A DNA stretch of 5,939 nt from Deltaproteobacteria bacterium (GCA_013152215.1 JAADGT010000172.1:1-5939); one strand, 5' to 3'. Shown: positions 1 through 5,225, numbered from the stretch's first letter. The notes: generated from the sequence alone by a model not told the origin. Translations and numbers: made by a program.

Positions 1-296
1 GGCGTCAGATCGCGAGTCTCACAGGGGTTGCACCGTTTAGCCGCGATAGCGGTCAATACCGCGGAAGCCGAAGTGTTTGGGGCGGTCGGGGCGGCGTGCG
101 TCACGTTCTCTACATGGCCACCCTGGCAGCGATCCGGCACAACCCGGACATTCGGCAGTTTTACCAGCGGCTTCTCGCCGCAGGGAAGAAACGCAAAGTC
201 GCGCTCACGGCCTGCATGCGCAAACTGATCACGATCCTAAACGCGATCGTTCGGGACAGGACTCCCTGGCGGCCCCGCTCCGCGGTTCCGGCTTGA
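1..296 (+). CDS. IS110-family transposase, C-terminal part (cut by left window edge)
   Basis: The frame is open from base 3 to a TGA at 294-296, giving 97 visible C-terminal residues; the start lies outside the window. The protein resembles the C-terminal (Transposase_20) domain of IS110-family DEDD transposases. It begins with a TGVAPF...DSGQYRG segment and a glycine-rich stretch, then VRHVLYMATLAAIRHNP, followed by a basic helix AGKKRKVALTACMRKL and the ending NAIVRDRTPW. In this family the C-terminal domain carries a catalytic serine that works with the N-terminal RuvC-like domain in RNA-guided recombination; the serines in the APFSRDSG segment are candidates, but I cannot fix which one. 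Base composition is visibly less GC-rich than the genes to the right, consistent with a transferred element. It converges on the histidine kinase gene. Whether the missing N-terminal part is intact cannot be judged. Confidence 0.88.
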   Translation, partial: RQIASLTGVAPFSRDSGQYRGSRSVWGGRGGVRHVLYMATLAAIRHNPDIRQFYQRLLAAGKKRKVALTACMRKLITILNAIVRDRTPWRPRSAVPA

Positions 297-299
297 CAC
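294..299 (+). promoter_or_regulatory. TTGACA, candidate -35 box at the IS110 right end
   Basis: A perfect sigma70 -35 hexamer overlaps the transposase TGA stop. In several IS110-family elements a promoter is formed only when the excised circle joins the right end (-35) to the left end (-10), and it then drives the bridge RNA and/or transposase. This site fits that arrangement. The left end is outside the window, so the -10 half cannot be checked, and no good -10 is seen at 17 bp to the right. Confidence 0.4.
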
Positions 300-358
300 G
301 CAACACAGTTGCTTGCCCCTCTGCTCAGGGAGCCGATGACTTTGAATGCAACTTGGTA
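297..358. mobile_element. IS110 right-end non-coding sequence and junction with the kinase gene
   Basis: These 62 bases separate the transposase stop from the kinase stop on the other strand. They start with a short palindrome, GCAAC-ACA-GTTGC (300-312), and contain a second GCAAC at 348-352. The stretch from about 337 to 360 is clearly more AT-rich than the kinase gene, so the element may reach close to the kinase stop. IS110 elements usually lack terminal inverted repeats and target duplications, so the exact end cannot be set from one copy. No convincing terminator is visible on either strand. Confidence 0.5.
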
Positions 359-3300
359 TCAGCCGTGCTCCGGGCCGGGTCGAGTGCCGCAGCCGGCCCG
401 AGGCAGCAGCAGGCGGAACACGCTACCCTCGCCCGGCGAGGAGCTCACCTCCACGGTGCCGCCGTGGTCCTCGACGATGGTATGGGTGATGGACAGCCCC
501 AGGCCGGACCCGCCCGGCCGCAGGCTGAAGAACGGCTCGAAGATCCGCTCCTGGTCGCCCGGCGGAATCCCAACGCCGGTGTCAGCCACCTCGACCGCCA
601 CCCGGTCCCCCTCGGCGGCCACCGTGACCCGCAGCTCGCCGCCGTCGGGCATGGCCTGGACCGCGTTGAGAAGCAGGTTCAGCACGGCCTGCTTGAGCTT
701 CTCGGGGGCGGCGAGCACCCGGGCGTCGCCCACCTCCTCCCGGCGGACCACCCGGATCCCCTGCCGGCGGGCGGTCTTCTCGACCAGGAACAGGCTTCCC
801 TCCACGATCTCCCCGATTCGGCACTCCCGCTTCGGGGCCGTGTCCACCCGGGCGTACTCCAGCAGCTCCTGCACGATCCCCTCGAGCCGCTCGATCTCGC
901 CCAGGGCCTGGCGCAGGGCCTCCCGGTCGGCAGGGTCCGGGAGCCGGTCGTGCAGATCGTCGAGCAGCAGTGCCACACCGGTCAGGGGGTTTCGCACCTC
1001 GTGAGCCACCCCCGCGGCCAGCCGGCCCAGCGACGCCAGGCGGTCCATCCGCTCCAGGGTCCGGCGCACCATGCGCTCCTCGGTCACGTCCCGGAACTGG
1101 AGGATCAGGCCTCGCTGCCCCCCCTCCTGCCCGAACCGGCTCGGCACCCACACGAACTCCCGGCGGGCCTCCCCACGGCCCAGGGTGAACTCCCGGGGCT
1201 CGAGGGCGGCCCCCTGCGCCAGGGCCCGGGCCCAGGCCTCGACCTCGAGGCCGGCCCCCAGGGTCTCGAACGGGCGCCCTCGCACGGCTTCCGGGTCGCA
1301 CCCGAAGGCCTGGGCCGCGTAGGTGTTCACCGACAGCACCCGTCCGTCGCCGTCCAGGGTGACGACACCGCTGGCCAGGCTGTCGAGCACCCGTTCCACG
1401 AACCGCCGGGCCTGCTCGGCCTCCTCGAACAGCCGGGCCCGCTCCACCGCCCGGGCCGCCTGGCCGGCCACGATCTGAAGGGGCCCCAGGAGGTGCTCGG
1501 GAATCGCGCGACCCGATCGGGCGTTGTCTGCGGCCAGCACCCCCACGACCCGGTCGCGGATCTTCATGGGCACGTACACGAACGAGGTGGTGCCGGCCCC
1601 GTGGGCGATCCGACGGTCCAGCGCCGTCAGGTCGGGGTCGTCCAGGTCCCGCACGAACCGGGCCCGGCCCGTGCGCACCACGCGGGTGGCCACGCAGTCG
1701 TGCACGCCGATCACGAACGGCCTCTGCCGGATGCGCAGCTCCTCCGTGGGATCGAAGCCGGCCAGGGCCACCGCCTGCAAGGTGTCCTTCAACGGGCCGT
1801 GGACCAGGTGGAGCACGGCACGGTCGAACCCCAACCCCCGCACGCAGGTGTCGAGGATGACCTTGAGGGCGGCCTCCCGGTCGAAGGTGGTGCCCAGGAA
1901 CTCGCTGATGGACTGGATGTGGTTCAGGATGCGCAGCTGCTCGGCCAGCCGGTCCGCGCTGGTGCGGGCCTCGTCCCGGGAGCGGCGCAGGTCCTCGAGG
2001 CTCCGGCGCAGGGTCTGGTCCTTCTCGCCCAGCAGCCGGGCCATGCGGTTCAGGTCGTCGGCCAGGTCGGCCAGCTCGTCGTGGGTGGTCACCCGGACCC
2101 GGGCCGTCAGGTCGCCCCCCGCGATCCGACGGGCCATGTGGGCCATGATGCGCACGGGGTGGGAGATGGCCCGGGACAGCACGGCCGAGGCCGCCACGAC
2201 CAAGATGCCCAGGCACCAGGCCAACACGAACCCGGTGCGCAGGGTGTGGCGCGAGGCCGACGCGATGGCTGCAGCCGTGGCGGCCGCGGCCCGGTGGAAC
2301 GCCTCGGTGCGAGCCCCGATCGTGACCCCGCCGAACACCCCGTACCGCCGGTACGGGCCGTACCCGAACCGCACCGGCGCGTAGGCCATGACCTTGTCCA
2401 CGCCGGCCACGTTGTAGGTGCGGGTCACCCCGGCCCGCCCCGCACGCACCTCCCGGGCCACCAGGGGGTAGTTGGGGTGGACGAACCCGGCGAAGTCCAG
2501 GTTGAACGGGATCCGGCCCGCCTCGATCTCGTCGGGGGTGGAGTCCTCGGTGTACGGCGGCACCCACCGCCCGTCAGGTCCCAACCCCCGGATGTCCCAG
2601 AACTTCGGGTGGGCGATGATCCAGCCCTCGTCGTCGAACAGGAAGGCGTAGTTGCCGGAGAGATATGAGGGGAACACCACCTCGTCCCGGCTCAGCGGGA
2701 GCACGTGCTGGGTGAACTCCATGAGATGGCGGTGGTCCAGGGCCAAGGCTACGACCCCCTCCAAGGTGCCGTCGGGACGTCGGACGGCCAGAGCGAACCG
2801 GAGGATACCCCGGTACTCGGCGCCGCCCACGGCCTCCTCCACGGTGCGGGCGCCGGCCAGCTGGTCGGCTCGGCCCACGTGCCGCCCCACCACGTGCCCC
2901 ACCCAAGGCTCACCCGGAGGAAGCTCCTGGCACGCGGTGAAGTAGGGCTCGACCCCGAAGGTCGTGCCCTCGGGCCGGGAGACGTCCCGGAGCCTGCTGG
3001 GGGGTACGGGCCGGCCATGGTCCCAGCGGAACCGCTCCCGGCCGTCCGGCCCCACCCAGGCCACCTCGGCGTACAGGGGCACTCGACCCCGCACCTCCAC
3101 CACCCGGCCGCCCGGCCCCCGGCGGCGGCGCCACAGGATCCCCGTGCGGCCCCGCGCAAGAGCCCCGAACGTTCGTGGGTCCTTTGGGGCCGCGGCCAAC
3201 ACCCGGGCGTCCTGGATCCGCTCCTCCAAAAACGCCGCGATTCGGTCGGCCAGGACCTTGGCCTGGAGCTCCAGAGTCTGGCGGGACCGCTCATCCAGGG

Positions 3301-3442
3301 CCTCTGTGGAGCGCTCCACGGCCTGGCGGCCCACCTGGGCCACCCGGCGCGACGCATCCAAGCCGAACCAGACCAACGGCGGCAGGCTCAGGGCCAGGAA
3401 CCAGGCGAGCAGCTTCCAAACCAGGGGGATGCGTCGTCTCAT
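359..3442 (-). CDS. Membrane sensor histidine kinase (dCache-like, HAMP, GAF, PAS, HisKA, HATPase_c)
   Basis: This 1027-residue protein should sense an extracytoplasmic signal and autophosphorylate on histidine. A first membrane helix (about 8-28) is followed by a long periplasmic part (about 29-400) that looks like a double-Cache sensor; the segment YAFLFDDEGWIIAHP (265-279) is typical of Cache domains. A second helix (about 402-423) leads to a HAMP domain (about 424-476), a coiled coil (to about 505), a GAF domain (about 515-672) and a PAS domain (about 678-790). The kinase core has the H-box GVAHEVRNP with phospho-acceptor H814, the N-box with N926, the G1 box DTGVGIP (954-960), the F-box EPFFS (969-973) and the G2 box GSGLGLSI (978-985). 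All key residues are present. The class resembles NtrB/AtoS kinases, whose partners are often NtrC-type regulators, but no receiver domain or regulator gene is seen here. The ATG is preferred because it lies just before the first helix; its Shine-Dalgarno is poor. The ligand is unknown. Confidence 0.93.
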   Translation of the reverse strand: MRRRIPLVWKLLAWFLALSLPPLVWFGLDASRRVAQVGRQAVERSTEALDERSRQTLELQAKVLADRIAAFLEERIQDARVLAAAPKDPRTFGALARGRTGILWRRRRGPGGRVVEVRGRVPLYAEVAWVGPDGRERFRWDHGRPVPPSRLRDVSRPEGTTFGVEPYFTACQELPPGEPWVGHVVGRHVGRADQLAGARTVEEAVGGAEYRGILRFALAVRRPDGTLEGVVALALDHRHLMEFTQHVLPLSRDEVVFPSYLSGNYAFLFDDEGWIIAHPKFWDIRGLGPDGRWVPPYTEDSTPDEIEAGRIPFNLDFAGFVHPNYPLVAREVRAGRAGVTRTYNVAGVDKVMAYAPVRFGYGPYRRYGVFGGVTIGARTEAFHRAAAATAAAIASASRHTLRTGFVLAWCLGILVVAASAVLSRAISHPVRIMAHMARRIAGGDLTARVRVTTHDELADLADDLNRMARLLGEKDQTLRRSLEDLRRSRDEARTSADRLAEQLRILNHIQSISEFLGTTFDREAALKVILDTCVRGLGFDRAVLHLVHGPLKDTLQAVALAGFDPTEELRIRQRPFVIGVHDCVATRVVRTGRARFVRDLDDPDLTALDRRIAHGAGTTSFVYVPMKIRDRVVGVLAADNARSGRAIPEHLLGPLQIVAGQAARAVERARLFEEAEQARRFVERVLDSLASGVVTLDGDGRVLSVNTYAAQAFGCDPEAVRGRPFETLGAGLEVEAWARALAQGAALEPREFTLGRGEARREFVWVPSRFGQEGGQRGLILQFRDVTEERMVRRTLERMDRLASLGRLAAGVAHEVRNPLTGVALLLDDLHDRLPDPADREALRQALGEIERLEGIVQELLEYARVDTAPKRECRIGEIVEGSLFLVEKTARRQGIRVVRREEVGDARVLAAPEKLKQAVLNLLLNAVQAMPDGGELRVTVAAEGDRVAVEVADTGVGIPPGDQERIFEPFFSLRPGGSGLGLSITHTIVEDHGGTVEVSSSPGEGSVFRLLLPRAGCGTRPGPEHG

Positions 3443-3472
3443 AACACCGGCGGGTCGGGCAGAAAACGAAGC

Positions 3473-3532
3473 GATAGGCTATCAGGCTCGGGGGTTGAGA
3501 GGCTAGGAGGCTGGAAAGCTGGGAGGTTGGAA
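3473..3532. repeat. Degenerate 8-bp tandem repeat (consensus about GGCTGGGA)
   Basis: From 3477 to 3532 seven 8-bp units run in strict phase: GGCTATCA, GGCTCGGG, GGTTGAGA, GGCTAGGA, GGCTGGAA, AGCTGGGA, GGTTGGAA. The four bases at 3473-3476 lead into the first unit. The array lies 30-90 bases upstream of the kinase start codon, in the kinase 5' leader or promoter region. No coding role is likely. The left edge includes a perfect 11-bp palindrome, GATAG-G-CTATC (3473-3483), which could be an operator or could be chance. Confidence 0.7.
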
Positions 3533-3551
3533 GCGAGGATCCGCGTCGTTG

Positions 3552-3587
3552 GTCCCTTACGTCCCTTATGTCCCTCGGGCCCTCGGG
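3552..3587. repeat. Degenerate 9-bp tandem repeat (GTCCCTTAC-like)
   Basis: Four 9-bp units follow one another: GTCCCTTAC, GTCCCTTAT, GTCCCTCGG, GCCCTCGGG. They sit between the DUF309 gene and the 8-bp repeat array, so most of this 176-bp spacer is tandem repeat. The spacer also holds the 10-mer GTCGTTGGTC (3545-3554), which recurs in the hsp20-rnd intergenic region at 5063-5072. Confidence 0.65.
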
Positions 3588-3598
3588 CCCCGAGGCCC
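3577..3598 (-). terminator. GC-rich hairpin after the DUF309 gene, possible terminator
   Basis: CCTCGG (3581-3586) pairs with CCGAGG (3590-3595) around the loop GCC. Outer GGG (3577-3579) and CCC (3596-3598) extend the stem past one bulged base. It begins about 20 bases beyond the DUF309 stop codon, a suitable place for transcription termination. There is no T-run on the minus strand after it, so it is at best a non-canonical terminator. It may instead be a by-product of the GC-rich repeats. Confidence 0.35.
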
Positions 3599-3618
3599 AG
3601 CAGGCCGAAGGTCCGAAC

Positions 3619-3996
3619 TCAGTCGCCCGGACGGCCCTGGGGTGACAGGCGGCGGTCCAGATCCGCCAGGCCGGTCCGGTCCGGATCGAACCGGGGGTGG
3701 TCCCACTCGTGGTCCAGCGCTTTTTCCACGGCCCGCAGCACGGCGTCCAGGTCCAGGCCGGCGTGCTCCGGCCCCAGCGCCCGCCAGTGGGACCGAGCCC
3801 GTTGGAAGCACCGGCCGGCCCCCGTCCGGTTGCCCCGGTCCCTGTGGAACAGGGCCGCAGCCAGCAGGGCCCATCCCTGGAAGAACTCCCGCTCGGCCCC
3901 CTCGGCCTCGTGGCGCAAGGTCTCGAAGATCCCCTGGGCGTCCAGGTACCGTCCCTGCTCGAACCGTCGGATCGCTTCCCGAAACCGGCTGTCCAT
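3619..3996 (-). CDS. DUF309-family small helical protein
   Basis: This 125-residue protein has the pattern of the DUF309 family (function unknown, all-helical, TPR-like). It shows FEQGRYLDAQGIFETL (12-27), then FFQGWALLAAALFHRDRGN (38-56) followed by a GAGRCFQRA helix (59-67). Family members usually have a conserved AHE-type motif with a tryptophan after the G-x-Y-x-x-A segment. Here this reads AQGIFETL, so the histidine and tryptophan are lost and the member is divergent. The C-terminal third is charged and rich in Asp and Arg, with DHEWDHPRFDPDR typical of a flexible tail. The start at 3996 is chosen over an in-frame ATG at 4035 because GAGGTGG lies just upstream and similarity begins here. 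It lies 176 bp upstream of the kinase gene and 168 bp downstream of the Hsp20 operon, all on the same strand. The spacers carry repeats and hairpins, so co-transcription is uncertain. Confidence 0.75.
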   Translation of the reverse strand: MDSRFREAIRRFEQGRYLDAQGIFETLRHEAEGAEREFFQGWALLAAALFHRDRGNRTGAGRCFQRARSHWRALGPEHAGLDLDAVLRAVEKALDHEWDHPRFDPDRTGLADLDRRLSPQGRPGD

Positions 3997-4029
3997 GGTC
4001 CACCTCGGAGCGGCCTCGCCGGGCCAGGG

Positions 4030-4045
4030 TCCCACGTTCGTGGGA
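4030..4045. promoter_or_regulatory. Inverted repeat upstream of the DUF309 gene
   Basis: TCCCACGTTCGTGGGA is a perfect 16-bp palindrome except for its central TT. It lies 34-49 bases upstream of the chosen DUF309 start, so it could be an operator or a short hairpin in the leader. No known regulator site is recognised in it, and no clear promoter was found near it. Confidence 0.35.
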
Positions 4046-4102
4046 GGCGGCGACGAAAGACTACCACGCCGCTGGGAATCCGCCAGCCCGGTTCGCCGAC
4101 AC

Positions 4103-4130
4103 GAAAGGGAGACCCGCAGGCCTCCCTTTC
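4103..4130 (-). terminator. Hairpin after the Hsp20 operon, likely terminator
   Basis: On the minus strand GAAAGGGAG pairs with CTCCCTTTC, and the stem continues inward through a G-T wobble and two G-C pairs to a TGCG tetraloop, 12 pairs in all. It starts 35 bases after the stop codon of the second hsp20 gene. The stem ends in TTTC but no longer U-run follows. The structure is symmetrical, so it could also act on the plus strand, but no plus-strand gene ends here. Confidence 0.55.
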
Positions 4131-4164
4131 CCCTTTGCCGACGTGGGACGAAACGCCCGTCCGA

Positions 4165-4563
4165 TCAGGTCTCCACCGGGATTTTCCGGGGCTTGGCCTC
4201 CTCGGCCTTGGGCAGCTCGAGCCGCAGCACCCCGTTCTTGAGGCTGGCCCGAATCTTCTCGGCGTCGATCGCCTCGGTGATCCGAAACTGCCGGAAGAAC
4301 GGGGTCAGGGTGAACTCCCGCACCAGCACCCGGCCGGGCGTGTCCCTCTGGACCCTGCCGTCGATCGTGAGGATGCCCTGCTCCACCTGGATCGACAGGC
4401 CGTCCTTTTTGACCCCAGGCAGGTCCGCGAGCACCACCAGCTTGTCGTCTTCCTCGTAGATGTCCACCAGGGGCACCGCGTACCGCTCGGCCTGGCGGGT
4501 CACCTCCTCCGTGGCTGCCTTGGCCGGGGTCGTCTCGGGAACCGTCTTCTCCACCGCGTTCAT
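4165..4563 (-). CDS. hsp20: Small heat-shock protein, Hsp20/alpha-crystallin family (second gene of pair)
   Basis: This 132-residue cytoplasmic chaperone should bind unfolding proteins without ATP and hold them for refolding by other chaperones. The alpha-crystallin domain spans about residues 30-120, beginning VPLVDIYEEDDKLVVLADLP and ending with the family signature ASLKNGVLRLELPK (106-119). The short C-terminal tail has the I-x-V motif (I128, V130) that docks onto neighbouring subunits in oligomers. The N-terminal arm is short and rich in Thr, Ala and Glu, and it lacks the WDPF-type helix seen in its neighbour, so oligomer size and client choice may differ. The start is well supported by AGGAGGT just upstream. 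It is the second gene of an operon, 22 bp after the first hsp20 gene. The tails LPKAEEAKPRKI here and LPKAEEARPRKI there are nearly identical, which suggests an old duplication or matched assembly. Confidence 0.95.
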   Translation of the reverse strand: MNAVEKTVPETTPAKAATEEVTRQAERYAVPLVDIYEEDDKLVVLADLPGVKKDGLSIQVEQGILTIDGRVQRDTPGRVLVREFTLTPFFRQFRITEAIDAEKIRASLKNGVLRLELPKAEEAKPRKIPVET

Positions 4564-4585
4564 GGCTCACCTCCTCCCCTTGGGG
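4564..4585 (-). promoter_or_regulatory. Intercistronic Shine-Dalgarno of the second hsp20 gene
   Basis: The 22-bp gap between the two hsp20 genes reads GGGGAGGAGGT on the minus strand, ending five bases before the ATG at 4563. This near-perfect anti-16S match fixes the start and supports strong independent translation of the second gene from a shared transcript. Confidence 0.75.
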
Positions 4586-5035
4586 TCAACCCACCTCAAT
4601 GGCGATCTTGCGCGGCCGGGCCTCCTCCGCCTTCGGCAGCACCACCTGCAGGATGCCGTCCGCGTACACCGCCTTCACGTTGCCCGCATCCACCTCGGCC
4701 GGCAGCTCCACGGTGCGGACGAACCGGCCCGCGGAGCGCTCGTTCCGGTGGAACGCGTCGGGCTTCACCCCCTCGGGCGCTTTCTTCTCGCCCGAAAGGG
4801 TCACCAGGTTGTCCTTCACGGTCACGTCCAGTGTCTCCGGATCCACGCCGGGGGCCAGGGCCTCCACGATGAACTGGTCATCCTGCTCGGCCACGTTCAC
4901 CCGGGGATACCGCCGAGCCGACACCCCGGGCATGAACTCCAGGGCCCATCCCCGGGACGGAAGCACCCCTTCGAAGATCCGATCCATCTCCTGACGCAGC
5001 CTCTCCAACTCCCGGAAAGGATCCCACACCGCCAT
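4586..5035 (-). CDS. hsp20: Small heat-shock protein, Hsp20/alpha-crystallin family (first gene of pair)
   Basis: This 149-residue protein has the classic bacterial Hsp20 layout. An N-terminal arm starts MAVWDPFRELERLRQEMDRI, a helix common in IbpA/HspA-type proteins. An alpha-crystallin domain (about 43-136) follows, carrying RVNVAEQDDQFIVEALAPGV (45-64) and a loop with SGEKK (81-85). The family signature AVYADGILQVVLPK is at 122-135, and the tail carries I-x-I (I144, I146). It is a holdase chaperone of the cytoplasm. The start is fixed by AAGGAGGT seven to eight bases before the ATG. It leads a two-gene operon with the second hsp20. A weak sigma70-like promoter lies about 100 bases upstream. 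I saw no CIRCE element, no convincing sigma32 promoter and no fourU or ROSE thermometer, so the heat control is not evident from sequence. Confidence 0.96.
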   Translation of the reverse strand: MAVWDPFRELERLRQEMDRIFEGVLPSRGWALEFMPGVSARRYPRVNVAEQDDQFIVEALAPGVDPETLDVTVKDNLVTLSGEKKAPEGVKPDAFHRNERSAGRFVRTVELPAEVDAGNVKAVYADGILQVVLPKAEEARPRKIAIEVG

Positions 5036-5058
5036 CTCGCACCTCCTTTTCCAGTAAC

Positions 5059-5079
5059 TTCGGTCGTTGGTCGTCGGTC
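5059..5079. repeat. Three 7-bp tandem units in the hsp20 leader
   Basis: TTCGGTC, GTTGGTC and GTCGGTC follow one another exactly. They lie in the presumed untranslated leader of the hsp20 operon, 24-44 bases before its start codon. The shared 10-mer GTCGTTGGTC (5063-5072) also occurs in the DUF309-kinase spacer, pointing to a dispersed intergenic repeat family. Confidence 0.5.
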
Positions 5080-5081
5080 TG

Positions 5082-5094
5082 GGGCCTTCGGCCC
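5082..5094. other. Short stable hairpin in the hsp20 leader
   Basis: GGGCC (5082-5086) pairs with GGCCC (5090-5094) around a three-base loop; in the hsp20 transcript the loop is GAA. A second weaker inverted repeat lies further upstream (5101-5116, GCGAAGAGCTCCTCGC, six pairs with one wobble). These could stabilise the leader RNA. Neither sequesters the Shine-Dalgarno, so they do not look like an RNA thermometer. Confidence 0.35.
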
Positions 5095-5133
5095 GCTGGT
5101 GCGAAGAGCTCCTCGCCTCTCGCGTGCGGCGGG

Positions 5134-5162
5134 AACCTAAGTCCGGTGCCCGCGGTTGGCAA
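5134..5162 (-). promoter_or_regulatory. Candidate sigma70-type promoter of the hsp20 operon
   Basis: On the minus strand TTGCCA (5162-5157, five of six to TTGACA) is followed after exactly 17 bp by TAGGTT (5139-5134, three of six to TATAAT). The -35 half is good and the -10 half weak. Transcription would give a leader of roughly 90 bases. It fits the sigma32 pattern poorly. Confidence 0.4.
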
Positions 5163-5184
5163 GCCCCCCTTCGGATGAGAGAAT
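5156..5184 (+). promoter_or_regulatory. Candidate sigma70-type promoter of rnd
   Basis: TTGGCA (5156-5161, five of six to TTGACA), a 17-bp spacer and GAGAAT (5179-5184, four of six to TATAAT). Its -35 overlaps the -35 of the opposing hsp20 promoter by five bases. The start of transcription would fall near 5190, downstream of an in-frame ATG at 5175, which supports the TTG at 5223 as the start codon. Confidence 0.45.
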
Positions 5185-5210
5185 GGGTCCCCTTTTCCCC
5201 CTACCCGCGA

Positions 5211-5225
5211 AAGGTGTCTGCTTTG
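5211..5225 (+). promoter_or_regulatory. Ribosome binding site and TTG start of rnd
   Basis: AAGGTG (5211-5216) lies six bases before TTG (5223-5225). The in-frame ATG at 5175 has no Shine-Dalgarno. An in-frame GTG at 5214 overlaps the site itself. The TTG also gives an N-terminus of the usual length before the exonuclease domain. Confidence 0.6.

Noticed and set aside
28..228. A 66-codon plus-strand open frame inside the transposase region
   Set aside because: It is out of frame with the IS110 protein, which matches the family across the same bases.
582..2567. A 661-codon open frame on the minus strand in another frame of the kinase gene
   Set aside because: The Gly/Arg/Pro-rich product is a frame shadow of the kinase; no family resemblance and no ribosome site.
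77..2668. An 863-codon open frame on the plus strand, opposite the histidine kinase
   Set aside because: It is antisense to a gene with all histidine-kinase motifs, has a Pro/Gly/Arg/His-rich low-complexity product without a recognisable domain, and arises because GC-rich third positions remove stop codons.
3473..3598. CRISPR-like array
   Set aside because: Units are 8-9 bp, contiguous and degenerate, with no spacers; they are simple tandem repeats.
3997..4035. A longer DUF309 start at 4035 (13 extra residues)
   Set aside because: No ribosome site precedes it, it overlaps the 4030-4045 palindrome, and family similarity begins at the Met at 3996.
2705..4459. A 584-codon plus-strand open frame crossing the kinase start, the spacer, the DUF309 gene and part of the second hsp20 gene
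   Set aside because: It runs antisense to three supported genes and through tandem repeats, and its composition changes with the gene beneath it.
3697..4872. A 391-codon plus-strand open frame over the DUF309 and hsp20 genes
   Set aside because: Antisense shadow; the genes on the other strand have strong ribosome sites and clear families.
5036..5130. RNA thermometer or CIRCE/sigma32 control of the hsp20 operon
   Set aside because: No UUUU or other sequence able to mask the AGGAGGT was found, there is no GAGTGCTAA inverted repeat, and no good CTTGAA/CCCCAT pair.
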